A stretch of 64,000 nt of DNA from Hymenopus coronatus (GCA_030762935.1 CM060890.1:64606765-64670764), one strand, 5' to 3'. Counted from the stretch's first letter, positions 47,795-60,215 are shown. The notes: generated by a model from the letters alone, not told the origin. Numbers and translations are program-made.

Positions 47795-47872
47795 CAATTA
47801 TTTTCTCAAAAATGCTGTTGACACTTTTGGTTAAAATGCCATACATGACAAAATAAAATGCTATCCTGAATG
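47795..47872 (+). mobile_element. R1 core fragment
   Basis: TTTTCTCAAAAATGCTGTTG, TTTGGTTAAAATGCCATAC and ATGACAAAATAAAATGC match the middle of the family. Short and diverged. Confidence 0.45.
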
Positions 47873-48230
47873 TGATTAATTACTTTTTGTTTGCCTTTAT
47901 TCTCAAACCCGAGTGAACAATTTCTAAATTAAGCCCGAAACCGACCCACCTCGAGGGCTTGCTCAAACTCGTGCTGACCTCTAAATTACAGCACATCCAA
48001 ATATTTAATATAAAATCACGAGAAAAATACACTTGGGATTGAGAGTGTTTTCTAATGTTTTATACTTAAGGCTTTAGTTATATGTAAAATTTGATATGGA
48101 CGGTACCTACTGATGACATTTCTAAAATCTACAACTTCATTCCGATTCGTTTGAGATTGTAATGCAGCAATCAGGATTTAATATTACTATAAAAAGGTTA
48201 TCCTTTTTAAAATTAGTTCCCATGGTATTA
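47873..48230. other. unassigned stretch
   Basis: No recognised gene or repeat. Confidence 0.4.
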
Positions 48231-48549
48231 CAGTATAACCTCCTTAACACGAATCCGAAGGGACCTAAATAGCAAGAATCCGTGTTAATTGCAATACACA
48301 GATTTTAATACGCGTCATGTACAGTAATGCGTAATACACTACAGTATCGATTACTTTACATTATTGTAGACATATTATAAAGTTACTGTAAAAGTACAAG
48401 AACTCAAAAATTATACTATTTTCTTGGAAAAAATCAAAGACTGTTTCGTTGACATTCACGGGAACAAAAATGTCTTGTAATTTCACAACCAATTGTAACT
48501 ATAGCGTCCGTGAACTCAACAGTGACATCGGATATTGAAACAAATCGTT

Positions 48550-49045
48550 CTAAACAGTCCAGAGCTGTAAACATCTCCTGACGATAGATGGAAAAGTACC
48601 AGTATTCACTTCCTCCTCCATACTTTCTTGTGATAACTCTTTTTGCACCTTGGCCACAGCATTTGGCACATGCGATTCCTCAGAGATATATACGGCAACA
48701 TCGTCGTTTGCACTTATGCATTTCTCAAAACTAATCCCAGGTTTCGCAACTCCTTGTAGAACTGCCCATCCATCAGGTGTTGTGGCATCGTCTAACTTGT
48801 GGACATCTTCGGTGTTGCTATGTTTCCAGGTTCTGTTCCAGGAGTTCTTTGTATGGTGTGGCCACACTGAGTTCCAGGCTGCTGCGATGGCTTTTATTGC
48901 GTCAAGTTCATTCCAGATTGGGATTGAAGTATCGTTTTCAGCAGCACGAATTAGAGCTCTTAGAAGCCGTTTGCGATAAGCTCTCTTCAGGAGAGAAATG
49001 ATACCTTTGTCCAAGGGCTGAAGGCGGCTTGTCACGTTTGGTGGC

Positions 49046-49083
<38 letters not shown>

Positions 49084-50004
49084 ATTTGTTACGTTCAGAT
49101 CCTGTACGTTATGGTAGTACATCTGTCCAATGTAAGAAGAACACGTCTTTCTGAGCAACCATTAGACTGCTAAAACGAAGAAGTCACTTGCGAAATGATG
49201 TGCCGTCGATTCAAGCCTGCTTGAGGTGAGAGTAGATGCAAGGTCAGATGTCCATATTTATGTTTTTAAAACAACGCATTCCTCGGAATTATGATAGCCG
49301 AGGGACGAAACTTCTCACTGTCATCCACATTATATACAGGATAACGTAACACGTTTTTTGCTGCGCGCTCCATCGTGACACTTATCCTCAGGGTACTATT
49401 TGGAAAAAGACTAGAAAAGTCCAGTTTCGTTCATATTGAACATATCACACGAGGCATACTTTTCCCTCACTGGGTCAAATTCATGCAACCAGCTGTTTGC
49501 GCTTTTTTCATCCACTTTATTTGCTTTACCACAATTTTGTTCAAAGGAAATTGAATGTTTCTTTTGGAACCGATACAGCCAATCAGCAGAACAACTGGAG
49601 TCTTCATTGTCCATATTTTTGGCAATCTCATTTGCTTCTGACTGAATTATGGGGCCACTTAAAGGTGTGTTGGATGCACGCATATGATTGAACCATCTAA
49701 CAGTCGATGTCCTCATACTTAGCGCTACGCTTTCGATTAATTTGTTTCCGGAATCCGATGCAGCATCCTTAATGATTTTTTCTCGACTCTGAATTATCGT
49801 ATATAAAGTAGATTTGGGAATTTCAAACTGCTCTGCAACGGCTGTTTTCTTTGTACCACGATCCACTTCATCTGGAATCTTAAGCTTTACCTGTACATTT
49901 AGAGCTGTCTGTTTCCTCTTTGCTATGTTTCGTGTGCTACAGTTTGTAGATTTTATTCGGTGTAACTCGATTTGGCTTCGATTCAATGTTGACTCAAAGG
50001 ACAC
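48550..50004 (-). pseudogene. pogo/Tigger transposase, broken
   Basis: The start Met is at 50004. Residues about 30-80 form a CENP-B-type DNA-binding helix-turn-helix (KLKIPDEVDRGTKKTAVAEQ, FEIPKSTLYTIIQSREK). A second DNA-binding module follows (SADWLYRFQKKHSISFE). The first catalytic position reads NMNETGLF at about 49434-49411, where the family has DETGLF, so the first catalytic Asp is Asn (49429-49431). A stop follows at once. The region to 49050 is frameshifted; VLLTLDRC keeps the second Asp. After a poly-A tract (49049-49077 on the + strand), the last third is open again: PPNVTSRLQPLDKGIISLLK (third Asp retained) to the stop near 48550. It cannot make active enzyme. Confidence 0.9.
49049..49077 (+). 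repeat. poly-A tract within the transposase
   Basis: 29 A on the + strand, poly-T in the sense of the gene, just upstream of the PPNVTSRLQP codons. Length change here would shift the reading frame. Confidence 0.9.
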
Positions 50005-50356
50005 CTGTTTCTAAATGTTAATGTATACATTATTTAATTTAAATGTTAAGATGTGCCGTGTACGCTGATTTTTGGAGTGAAGATTGCAGCTATCGACCTA
50101 CTTTACGTTAGAAACGAATCACAAAAGAAAGTCAGCTTTGTAGTTATATTTCTTGCATTCATTTCGGGAAAAAAATGAACGGTCAAAATATGAACTGAAA
50201 CGACAAGGAGTTACGGAGTTGTAATTCGCTTTAACCGAAATTCATGTTCACCGCTGGAACTTCCCTTAAGAACTAATGTATTTCTACCTGGGCCAAAATT
50301 TGCTTCGCGTTAACCGAGTGTTCGTCTTAATTTTGTTCGCGCTAGCGAGGTTACAC

Positions 50357-50577
50357 TTTATTAAAATTATTATCATTATTTCGATTAGTGTTTTTAAGTT
50401 TTTTGCTGTTTTAATTTTTTTTCAAATGATGAAATTATTATTTAAACAATGAATTTGTCGTAATTAAACTCCGCAATGGTATATTGTTAATGGTAGGAAT
50501 AATATCACTGGGATAAAATATATGTTAAATATTATAATATAGAGTCGTTGGTTGGTAGTGTCAATTTTTAGATAGTG
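50357..50577. other. AT-rich spacer between two DNA transposons
   Basis: Only 220 bp separates the pogo/Tigger end from the mariner start; nothing recognised. Confidence 0.4.
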
Positions 50578-51682
50578 CACTAGGTCGGCTGATGAGTCCC
50601 GAGCCTCACACAGATATGGCGCCACTACGCCAGTTAGACGGTAGCATCGTAAACTTTAACTCTAGACTAGCTTGTATGTATAGTTACAGGCCAATAGATT
50701 GTTCGATGTTCGAATGACAGCAATTTAAACAAGACAACTTTAGAGTTTACACAAAAATGGAGGACTAAATACTTCCATTTGAAAGGCTTAACGCCTAAAG
50801 AATTCAAGAACGAAATGGACAGTAAATTGAAAGACTCTGGCCCTTCATATTCAATGATTAAAAGATGAGTTGCACAATTTAAAATGGAACGTATGTGTAC
50901 TGTGATGAATCTAGCTCTGGACGCTCTGTAGAAGTGACAACTCTATACATCATTGAAAGAAATTCTTCGTTTAGTACTGGTAGACCGCAGATTAAAGTTT
51001 TTTTTTCTTTTTTTTTTTTCTTTTTTTGGAGATAGCAGAGGCTGTAAATATATCAAAGGAACGTACAGATAATATTTTAAGTAATGTTTTGGGCTTTTAC
51101 AAGTTCAGTGCAAGGTGGGTGTCGCGTTTGTTGACACCTGATCAAAAGTTGCAAAGAAAAACTGTTTCTGTTAAGAATGTGGAGGTCTACTGTAAAAATC
51201 CCAGTGAATTTTTGAGACGGCTTATTACCATGGATGAAACTTGGATACATCACTACACTCCAGAAAGTAAATCACATTCAAAACGGTGGATTCATTTGGC
51301 AAAAAAATCTTGTTTCATCTCGGCAATGATGCGGCCCACCGTTCAGTCATGGCAATGGGGAAAATGTGCGAATTAAAGTTCGAATTGCTTCAACATCCAC
51401 CCTATTCGCCAGATCTAGCACCCATGACTACCACCTGTTCCCAAACCTCCAAAAAATTCTTGGAGGACGAAGATTTCACAACAACGAGGATGTCATTGAG
51501 GCGGTAAAGAGCTATTTTGAGGACCTTTATAAATCGCACTACAGAGATGGTTTAATTAAATTAGAACACCGATATGACAAATATGTTAGCCTATCTGAGG
51601 ATTATGTTGAGAAATAACGCAAAAAAAAAAAAATAAATGCTGTTTTCATTGAGAGGCCTGGGACTTATCAGCCGACCCTCGT
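50578..51682 (+). mobile_element. mariner element with both terminal repeats
   Basis: The left end at 50581 reads TAGGTCGGCTGATGAGTCCC; the right end read on the minus strand is GAGGGTCGGCTGATAAGTCC. Both continue with GAGCCTC or AGGCCTC. TA lies just outside the right end. At about 1.1 kb it is shorter than a standard 1.3-kb mariner because of an internal deletion in the transposase gene. Confidence 0.85.
50763..51617 (+). pseudogene. mariner transposase with internal deletion
   Basis: The N-terminus reads TKYFHLKGLTPKEFKNEMDS with a stop after SMIKR. A T-rich block at 50999-51027 interrupts the frame, then EIAEAVNISKERTDNILSNV and ARWVSRLLTPDQKLQRK follow. The first catalytic Asp is in RLITMDETWIHHYTPES. 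After KRWIHLAKKS about 40 residues are missing; LFHLGNDAAHRSVMAMGKM keeps the second Asp. KFELLQHPPYSPDLAP is followed by a one-base slip, then DYHLFPNLQKILGGRRF and the ending EDYVEK. It is the same subfamily as the fragment at 12330. Confidence 0.9.
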
Positions 51683-54191
51683 ATTTTATTTCTAAAATGT
51701 TTTGCATTCTTCATCTGATTCAATGATATGGGCATTAATTTAATCGGCATAACACACTAATGGGACTGCCAGAAACCAATGAACAAATGGGGGTAGGCCC
51801 TACTTCTGTAAATGCAGTTTGATACCCACCATACATCTGCAGAGTTTCCTCAGAATGCTCTGGTAGGCTCTGTCGGAATTACCTCTTCAAAACAGCCTTT
51901 CAACAAATTAGTGCACCAGTACACATTGAAGTTGTTATTAAACAATACTTGAACAAGAAATTACCATAAAGATGGATTAGAAGCAACGAATGACCAGTTC
52001 TCAGCGTATGATACCATTATGCTCCATTTATGCGCACAGTCAGAAAATGTAGATCTGCAAAACAAAATTATCTAAGAATGTAAACATATTCTGGCTACAT
52101 ATTACCGCAGGAAGACACACAGAAGACTTTTAATAGTACACTATGCAACGGGAATATAATGGTGGTAAGTAAGGTGCTTGCTTATGAAGCAAGCGGAACA
52201 AGCTTTATACTTTTTATACGAGTATCTTAATTGCCATTATAATCAACTTTCATACGATTATTTATGCTCGACCATGTGTCTAAGTTAATAATACTTATTC
52301 ATTATTTCTAGTATTCTATGCTTATCTGATTCACCAGCAAGTCCCTTTCTGAAAATGAGGTTATACATTTTGATTTTCTCTAAAATCCATGAATGTGCAT
52401 CGCATTTTCGGTGTGTATTTTGGGAGTGGGAGGGGCAATTTACTAGTCACATCGTGTGCCTTAGCAGAAATTTCCGGCTGTATAAGTAGCTTCTGACTGT
52501 CACTCGTGTCTGACATTTTTACTTTTTCTGAACTTTCTTAGACTGAACATACTTGCGCTTTCAAAATTTGGTGCCTGGTAGCGTTACGAAATGTGCGCAG
52601 ACCCAAAAGTATTGATTGTTAAAGAAGAATTTTTTGATTGGTGGAAACTTGCACTTATATGAAGCGGTAGACTTTAAAGAGATGCCTACATAATCTACCC
52701 CATACTTATAATTACTATATTTAGACAGGTTCAAGTATAAAAGAGCATTACAGCAGAAAGAAGGTAGTTTGAACACCTTATTAAAATTTAACTATACACG
52801 CACGTCTTATAGCTGGAAGTGTACATCATGTTTAGACTTTTTTTGCTCTCTAAATGACCTGAATACTAGCTTTGATGCTTAGGTAATGTTGGTATCATTT
52901 GAATCAGGATAAAGAATACAACTCATTTACGTAATAAACCATGGGCTGTTCACTTTAAATACACTTTGTGATACTACGAATTTTGGGACCGGCCTGTATT
53001 TATTTAAACATAGAGGTATCACATTTTCTGTCTAAGATTCTGATGAATGCATGAATGCAAAAACAATGTATTTTTTTTTCACTTACAAGTTGGAACTTAA
53101 AAATCGCAGCATTAGCAACAAATGTATGTCGTCAGAATGGTGGCACTGTATAGAATGAAACGTGAACGCTGTTTAATTTTTGACCACTCCTGTAGTTCAA
53201 AATAATAATGGCTTTATGCACCATCCAACCGCTTCCAAGAATTTGATCTCGAAAGAGGTGTAACAGAAATAAAAAAGCACATAGTACAATAGTGAACATC
53301 TGGACTCCAAAGAAACAAGTACTGCTCATGCAAAATTTCCGCTTTAAGCAGTAAAAACGGGCCGCTGACTTGTCGACAGAAAGACCAAGAGGTGTGTTCT
53401 CTTTATGGTGGATTATTGTCAGTTTGCGCTTGGTCATTTCCACTTTATGTTTCCGCGCTGCACTAAAAAACCGCTCTTAAATTCGGTTACAATTCATCAC
53501 CATCGACCGTCAACATTCTCATTCTGATTTCAAAACAGCCGCGCGATAAACAATGCCTTTATTGCTTTTTGAAGGGTCGTATAAAAGGCAGCATAACAAA
53601 ACTCTTTTATGTACATCGTTGAACACTTTTTCTTTTTCCTTGGAAGTACAAGGGCAGAGCTCGCTCGTAAAGAGAAGTACAAGAAAAGGAGGATAATGTA
53701 ATTTAGGCGTGCGACGAATAGGGGAAAAAAACATGGTGACACAACAGGGCTCTACCCACCTAAGAACACAAGTGCCAAAATAACCATTCAGACATACCTC
53801 GGTATGACATTTCCAAGTTTTAACAATCTATGAAATATCTTCTAAAACCAATCACACATTTCCATCGTCAACTCCTACAGCCTTTATCATCTTCAATTTT
53901 TGGCTGGACCATATATGAAAGATGAAGAAATTTTATATTTATTATTATATCGGTAATGTATTAATACCTATTAACGCCCTACTAAGGATATGTGCTTTAC
54001 TGTTAGATCCAGCTGAAAAATTAAAGTTCTAACAGTACACGCATACATTAGTAGGGCATGAATATAACAAAATTACGAATATAATAATAAAAGTCCAATA
54101 GTTGCCATAACTATGTGACTGTTACCCGGATACTAAGCACTTATGATATGTAAGTTGCCATTAAGGGGCTGTGTGAAGTTGTACCGGTTGG
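51683..54191. other. 2.5-kb unassigned stretch
   Basis: No recognised gene or repeat. A 103-codon minus-strand open frame at 53132-53443 and two overlapping T-rich frames at 53519-53742 have no domain I recognise. Confidence 0.4.
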
Positions 54192-54813
54192 CTACGTTCC
54201 ATTCACATAACTTTCTTCAGCTGTTCCACAAACAACATTTTATTAAAAGAGATTATTCTTTTATCTGCGAGATAAAGACTAGCAGAATTGGTTTTATTAC
54301 TAACTTCGTAAGGGAAATAAGGGACTACATTAGCTAAAGCGAGTTTAACCCTTATGAAAAATTCTGCAAAACTCAACCAGGATAAAGAGCTCTTCAGAGA
54401 CTATTCACCAAAAAAATGCAAAATATTTATTAATTTATGATGTGTATATCTTTAAATTACGGTATATTAATCTAAATCGTTAGTGCTATTTTTAAGAAAA
54501 ATCTAAACTTTCGAAAAATGTTCCATGTAAAGGGCACTTGGGATGGGAGGATTATCTTTAAAATTTTGTGTCGCATCCTTGGAAGAATTGAACTTAAATA
54601 TCACCTTCGGTATTTAACCGACTTTTCGTTTTTGATCTATGATGTCCACAGACACATACATGGATTTTTTTCTAAAACTTTTTTTTTTCGGACTCAGGGT
54701 ACCTCAAAGCGTACATTTCGAGTGAAATATCGGTATCGAATTTTTGGGTGGAATACTTACGAGACCTTCTCTATCCACTATGCACATTGTACATATAGGC
54801 CAGGGAAAGTAAC
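54192..54813 (-). mobile_element. R1 copy with internal deletion
   Basis: On the + strand: GTTCCATTCACATAACTTTC at the start, a gap of about 250 bases after AAAGCGAGTTTAACC, the distal core, CGGTATCGAATTTTTGGGTG and the end GGCCAGGGAAAGTAAC. The CA tract is nearly gone. Confidence 0.8.
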
Positions 54814-54817
54814 AGTA

Positions 54818-54940
54818 GCTCCATGATTAGAGCACCCGCACAGAGAGCGGAATGCCATATTCAAATTCCGGCTGTTGCTTGGAATTTTTCAGCTAATTCC
54901 AACAGTAAAACATTTGATATTGTGTATTAGTTGGCAATAA
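54818..54940 (+). mobile_element. tRNA-like SINE, possibly family 3
   Basis: AGCTCCATGATTAGAGCACC (A-box-like) and CATATTCAAATTCCGGC (B-box-like), then TTGGAATTTTTCAGC. It begins right at an R1 5' end. Confidence 0.45.
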
Positions 54941-55337
54941 TTCTCCGTAACTAATCACAAAGTATTTGTTTTCGCCATTTTCAAATGATCCCTGTATTTC
55001 TTTTACACTCTGCAGTATACAGAGATCTCGTAAAATTAAGTTCTAAATTTGATAACATTGTGAAATGAATGCAAACAATATATTTATTTTTCAAGTTGGC
55101 GCCACTCATTTGCATTTCAACGCACAAACAGCATAGCTGTAACCGACTCTTGCCTTTGTTAGAGCCCACACTTTCTCGTCCAAGAGTAGGAGTAATAAAG
55201 ACCCTTATGGCTGACAAATGTGTGTACTTATTGTACCTTTCATGATTAATTGTATTTTATTTAACAGGTCCTACCACTTATTCAGTTATGCACTAGCGGT
55301 ACAGCTTTAGGTGACGCTTTTTATTGTAAGGAGAGTT
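54941..55337. other. unassigned stretch
   Basis: No recognised gene or repeat. Confidence 0.4.
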
Positions 55338-55510
55338 GGCATTCTTACTTTTCTAAACGTATTAATGTACATAGAGATAGAGAAGGTAATGTGTTGCACC
55401 GAAATTCGATATTGAGAATTCACAGGAAATACATGGTTTGAGATCCCGTGAATCCAAAAAAGTATTTTTAGAAAAGGACCGCCCGCCCGCACGTGTGTAT
55501 GTGTACTGTA
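55338..55510 (+). mobile_element. solo R1 5' end
   Basis: CATTCTTACTTTTCTAAACG, a diverged palindrome around ATGTACATAG, AAATTCGATATTGAGAATTC, GTTTGAGATCCCGTGAATCC. It breaks off at the microsatellite position, here CGCCCGCCCGCACGTGTG. Confidence 0.75.
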
Positions 55511-55645
55511 CTGTGTACTGTAAGAATTTTAAGTACAAAAATTAAAAGAATAGTTATAAACTTTAATATTATATAATTGATCTAACAACAGTAAGATTCT
55601 TGTTTGAAACATGTCTCAATATAAATAAAATAATTTAGAATACGT

Positions 55646-56013
55646 GGCGGCGCCGTGGGTCACTGGTTAGACCGCTCGCCTCCCACCTAGGCGGCCCAGG
55701 TTCGATCTGAAGCTCCACATGTGGGATTCGTGGTGGACGAAGCGGCATCTAGAGGGTGTTCTGCGGGACCTCCGGTTTCCCCCGCCACTCATTCCACCCA
55801 TTGCTCCATTATCATGTATCATATTCCAACCCTCAATTTCCCTTACATTTCATATCACCTACTTCCTCATGCTCATGCCTGGCTACAGGCCGACCCCTCG
55901 TAAAGGTTCTCCATTCTGTGGTTTCGGGGCTTCCCCACAAGCTTCTTACCCCTAGGCATTGGCTTGTAAGTTCTTGGGGGGTATCAGTCCTACAGATACG
56001 GGGAGGATAAACC
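55646..56013 (+). mobile_element. tRNA-derived SINE, family 5 (most complete)
   Basis: The head GGCGCCGTGGGTCACTGGTT (A box) and CGGCCCAGGTTCGATCTG (B box) is followed by GTGGGATTCGTGGTGGACG, GGGACCTCCGGTTTCCCCC, CATTCCACCCATTGCTCC, and a 3' part with GTAAGTTCTTGGGGGGTATC and GATACGGGGAGGATAAACC. Short frames through it are not meaningful. Confidence 0.75.
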
Positions 56014-57494
56014 AATTACGAAACGGATTTAAAATACCAGCGAAGAAGATATTGATGACTGCACAGTGGAAAACAAATACATCATTGTTCCCTATTTTAG
56101 CGAAATACATAGGTATGTAATTCCTCGCACTAGACGGGGGAGTGATGCACCTTCCTTTCCTACTTGACTTGTCTCTGTGCCTGTTCTGTTGACACCAGTT
56201 TCATGTCAATAAATAAAATGACGCGACGCTCTATCGGTTTATAATCACGGAGTGTTTCTGTGGATATCATTTATATGTAATATGCACTCCTGGGTTACAC
56301 GGAATAATATGCAGCAAAACTAAGATGTGCCAAGACCAACTTAAAACATCCCTTTTTAAGGTAATGCATCTGTGAGATTTGGAAAACCCACAATATGCAA
56401 GATACCGTATTGAAATTGATACCAGTTAAACACAATAATATTTTGCCGTATATGAAAATAGTTAGTATGGTTATTTGATTAATTCTAAATTCACTGTTCT
56501 TATAAAAGTGAGCCACGTGAAACATTTTTAAAAATACTCACATAAAAATTCAAGTTCTACAGTAATACATAAGTTAACAACTAGATCTGTCACGTAATTC
56601 TTTATATTGATCCTAATAATTATTGTGAAAAGCCTTTACTTTTTAACCTCCAAAACTCTTGATTTTTCAAAATTTAATAATTTTTTTTCTCAAAATTGGA
56701 AGGTTATTTCGAAAAATTATGTATTATATATTTTCTTCAATGTATATTTAAAAGGTGGTATAAGCCTTTTGATAGAAATTAGTGAAATACTGCTTTGCGT
56801 GGAGTATTTTGAGTATGGAAAAATGTTGGAAAAAAGTTTGCAAAAAAAAAATGTGTTAAAACTGCAAGTATCTATTAATAAGCATGCGTCTGCCGATTTA
56901 AAGTGTCCGTTAATTTGTAGTTAAAATAAATGTTTAATTGTTTACAATTTTAGTCATACTTCACAGATGCATCCATCATAAGTTCTGCCACTATTCCCTA
57001 ATAGTGCTATTAGAAGATGCCCTGTAATTATATTAGCGACCTAAGGCTGTGCACAAACAAACAGAATGACGCCACAGACTGGGCCTGAATGCCTCCAGTT
57101 CTATAGTGACAGTATAATTCCTTTTATATACTCACGTGAAAAGAAACGAAGTGATAAAGTATCGTTGATTGATTCGAAAACATTTGTCGAAGAACGTTCC
57201 TGGTTGGCTTATCTTGAAGTTACGAATTTAAGAGACATCTCTGGCCAGCAAGACATGGAACTTGAGCCTCCCTTGCAGCTGTTAGAGAAGATACACGAGA
57301 TACACGCTGTCTTTTAAAGGATAGGCAACGAAGATTTAAACATTCGAACCTTTTCGGAGATCACACTCAAGAGGGGGGAAAATCAGCAAATAATTCATGC
57401 ATTTCTACCAAAATATAAACAACAGTTAGGAAATTTTCATAGTATCTATATTTATTTAACCCTATTTTACAAAAGTATGTTAGGGTTATATTTT
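56014..57494. other. unassigned AT-rich stretch
   Basis: No recognised mobile element. An 83-codon open frame at 57066-57317 (+) has no recognisable domain. Confidence 0.4.
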
Positions 57495-58893
57495 TATTTT
57501 CTCTAGCCCGCATGTATACCATGAATATACAGTGGATAGTCAAAGAAAAGTATTTTTAGAAAAAAGGTCCGTGTGTGCCTGTCTATGTGTCTATGGACGG
57601 CATAGCTCAAAAACGAAAAGACCGTTCAACACCAAACTTGGTATTTAGGTTTGGTATCTTCCAAGATTGCGACACGAAGATTTTCAAGAAAATGCCCCCA
57701 CCATAAACTACCCTTTTCATGGCACATTTTTCGAAAATGTTGATATGAAAGATATTTATATCCTAAATAAAATGTATATCTTAAATTTTCTGGGAATAGC
57801 TTCTGAATACCTCTTTATTCCGAATGAATTTTGCCGAATTTTGTTTAACTACTAAACCCTAAGAGATAGACAAGAACTTACTGGACACAAAATGTAGATC
57901 TCGTCAAAACACACAATTTATGTCCTTTACGTCTTGGTTGTGGAGGTAACCGTTTCCAAGATATTCCTTGTTACTGGTTTCAATTGAAGGGTTGAGAACC
58001 ATAGTGGGCCAAACACCATTTTTTAAAAATGGAGAAATAGAACGTCAATATTTTTTCAATATCATAATTTATTGAGTCAAGTTACACATAATAACTAAAT
58101 GTCACAACAATCTAGAATATATTTTCTATCTTATATTAGTACAACATTAATGTGGCTTCATGCAAAACTAGGTCTTAAAGTTATTTATTGGGAGCTATTT
58201 TCCTTTGCTGGGATTTGGCCCAGCCTAAAGAAATGTAACTGGGTCATTTCCATACATTTAATCAATGTCCTGCTGATTATCATTATTGACTTGGACACGC
58301 AAACTCTTGTAAAAATCATGATTCACTGGAGGAATAAATGGTAGCATGGACATAAGATCATCATATGCGGTAGCGTGATTTGCTGCATGGATTTGGACCA
58401 CTCTGACTAACAGAATTTGTAGTTTCATTTAGACCGATATTTTGATGCTCTACTGTTTGTAAACGGGAAATGCTGGACATGGCCCACTGCAATATAAGAT
58501 GTATAACCATAAACTATACCGACAGATGGCAACAGCTTAATTTTGACTTCACATGGAGATGGCCCACTACGGTTCCCAGCCCTTCAATTGTAAAGTACTT
58601 ATACTTTTCTCACACAAGAAGTGTTCGTTTTTCTTTTGTTTTACGTCTAGCCAAGTAAAAAAGCGGTTTAAATGACAATTGTATAACGACAGCTTTTAAA
58701 ACATTTGACTATTGCTTTAGCATAGCGTATTCCTTTAGTTGCTTTCTACTTATGCGGAACAAAGTAATAAGAACATTCTGTTAATGTTTATCGCGATTAG
58801 CATGGTGTAGAAAAAAGAATAATCTTTTGTAAAAAACTTGTTTGTAGAACAGCTAGAGAAAGTCATTTGAGTGAACAAATCAGATTTTTATGC
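57495..58893 (+). mobile_element. R1 copy split by a 598-bp TIR element
   Basis: It starts near TCTAGCCCGCATG; most of the 5' terminal block is lost. It continues with GGTCCGTGTGTGCCTGTC, GCTCAAAAACGAAAAGACCG and the core to TACTGGTTTCAATTG at 57986. It resumes at CAATTGTAAAGTACTTATAC (58585) and ends with AGCTAGAGAAAGTCATTTG and AAATCAGATTTTT. Confidence 0.85.
57987..58584. mobile_element. short TIR element (MITE-like) nested in R1
   Basis: The left end AAGGGTTGAGAACCATAGTG GGCC and the inverse of the right end, AAGGGCTGGGAACCGTAGTG GGCC, match at 21 of 24 positions. It is bounded by CAATTG at 57981-57986 and 58585-58590. No transposase is readable inside: the longest frame is 81 codons with no domain. 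The superfamily is unknown because the CAATTG repeat is palindromic, which leaves the true target length (6 to 8 bp) ambiguous. Confidence 0.85.
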
Positions 58894-59494
58894 ATATGAT
58901 AAAATACATATGACATAATACAATATACAGTTTCGTTTCGTAATCGGCTTAATCTCCCCTCCCCCGAAGGACCACTGTCCACCTACAACTGCCCAAGCCT
59001 AAGCAACTAGGGAGTGGATTCCTACAATTTAACTGAAACTTACTAGGTAAAGACAAGGCACAAATGGAATAGTTTTACTCCCTCCGTCAGCCAACTGCCG
59101 GAATCTTGCAGAATTCAGATAGGTACAATACCATAACAGAGTGCAAAATATGAACTACGTAGGCACTAATAAAAACAGAACATTGGGATAAAGGCGATAA
59201 TTCATTAGAAGCAGCTACATTAAGTTGCAGTATTTTCAGAATGAATAAATGCTCCTGCTTGTAAACTGCAGAAGTTTTAACGATTAACGTCAACTGCGTG
59301 GGTTTTAGTCGTTGAAAGCATAAGAGGACGAACGAAAGAGTATTTAAGAGAGCACTTCTTAATTTTGCTTGCGGAAGAGTTATTTATCTCTGAATAAACG
59401 AAACTGGTATTTAGGGGAGTCGTAGTGTCCTATCTTGCCAATGTTAAATTTAAGCAACTGATACCCCATTACCTAAAGACACACAAAAATAAAT
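58894..59494. other. unassigned stretch
   Basis: No recognised gene or repeat. Confidence 0.4.
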
Positions 59495-60215
59495 AAAGCT
59501 TCTCTACCCATTCTTGAACAACCTATTCTTTAAGAAGCGTATCCTTGTAACTTCTTCGCATTAATCCAGATAAAATATTAGCATACATGTTTTTGTTTTT
59601 ATATGAAAATGCTTTATTTTCATTGTAGATACAGAGGAATAAGAGAATATACTGGTCTTAAGAACCTAATAGCATTCACAAGCTTTAAGAATAGGTAGCT
59701 CTGTAATGGCTTTGAAATTCTGCTCGTTTTGCTTGACCGGAAATAAGAAAATCAAATAGTAACATGCCATTGGAGGGAAATATAAATGTTTTAAAACTGA
59801 AAGAAAAGGAATATCGGAAATGGTCAACTCCACAAATATATAGCTTTATTTTAATGGTTTTGCATGTTTTGTTGAATAAGTTCTTGTCGTCCTCTTAGGT
59901 TAACCACCAGTTATGCAAAAGTCATTCAGAATAAAGAAAACCCCAGAGGTTATTCAAAGAAAATTCAAGTAATGTACGTTGTCATTAAAATAACTGAACA
60001 TATTGTTAGCCATTTTTCAAAAAGTAAAATTTTCGGAAACTTTGCTACATAAAGAGTAGTTTAGGGTGGGGAAGTTTTGTTGCAAAATCTTCGTGTCGCA
60101 ACTTTGTAAGATGCTGAACTTAAACACTAAGTTTTCACTTATGCTTTCAGATACTCCCTAACTTTTCCTAAAAATGCGTTTCAGGGATCTCAAAATTTAT
60201 ATTTTGGTGTAAATA
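59495..60215 (-). mobile_element. R1 copy, strongly diverged
   Basis: On the + strand, landmarks in order are AGCTTCTCTACCCATTC, GGAATATCGGAAATGGTC, CAGTTATGCAAAAGTCATTC, AAATCTTCGTGTCGCAAC and CAGGGATCTCAAAATTTATA. The CA tract and the terminal block are missing. Confidence 0.65.

Larger units (their letters stand above)
48232..50356 (-). mobile_element. pogo/Tigger-type DNA transposon
   Basis: The + strand left end reads CAGTATAACCTCCTTAACAC GAA; the right end, read on the minus strand, is GTGTAACCTCGCTAGCGCGAA. These imperfect terminal inverted repeats follow the CAGTxxAACCTCG pattern of Tigger elements. TA lies on the outside of both ends, as expected for TA target duplication. The element is about 2.1 kb and carries one minus-strand transposase gene that is broken. 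Confidence 0.85.

Noticed and set aside
53132..53443. 103-codon minus-strand ORF with a hydrophobic segment
   Set aside because: The hydrophobic part reflects T-rich composition and no homology is recognisable.
57066..57317. 83-codon ORF
   Set aside because: No recognisable domain and no splice or promoter context; long enough to arise by chance in 64 kb.
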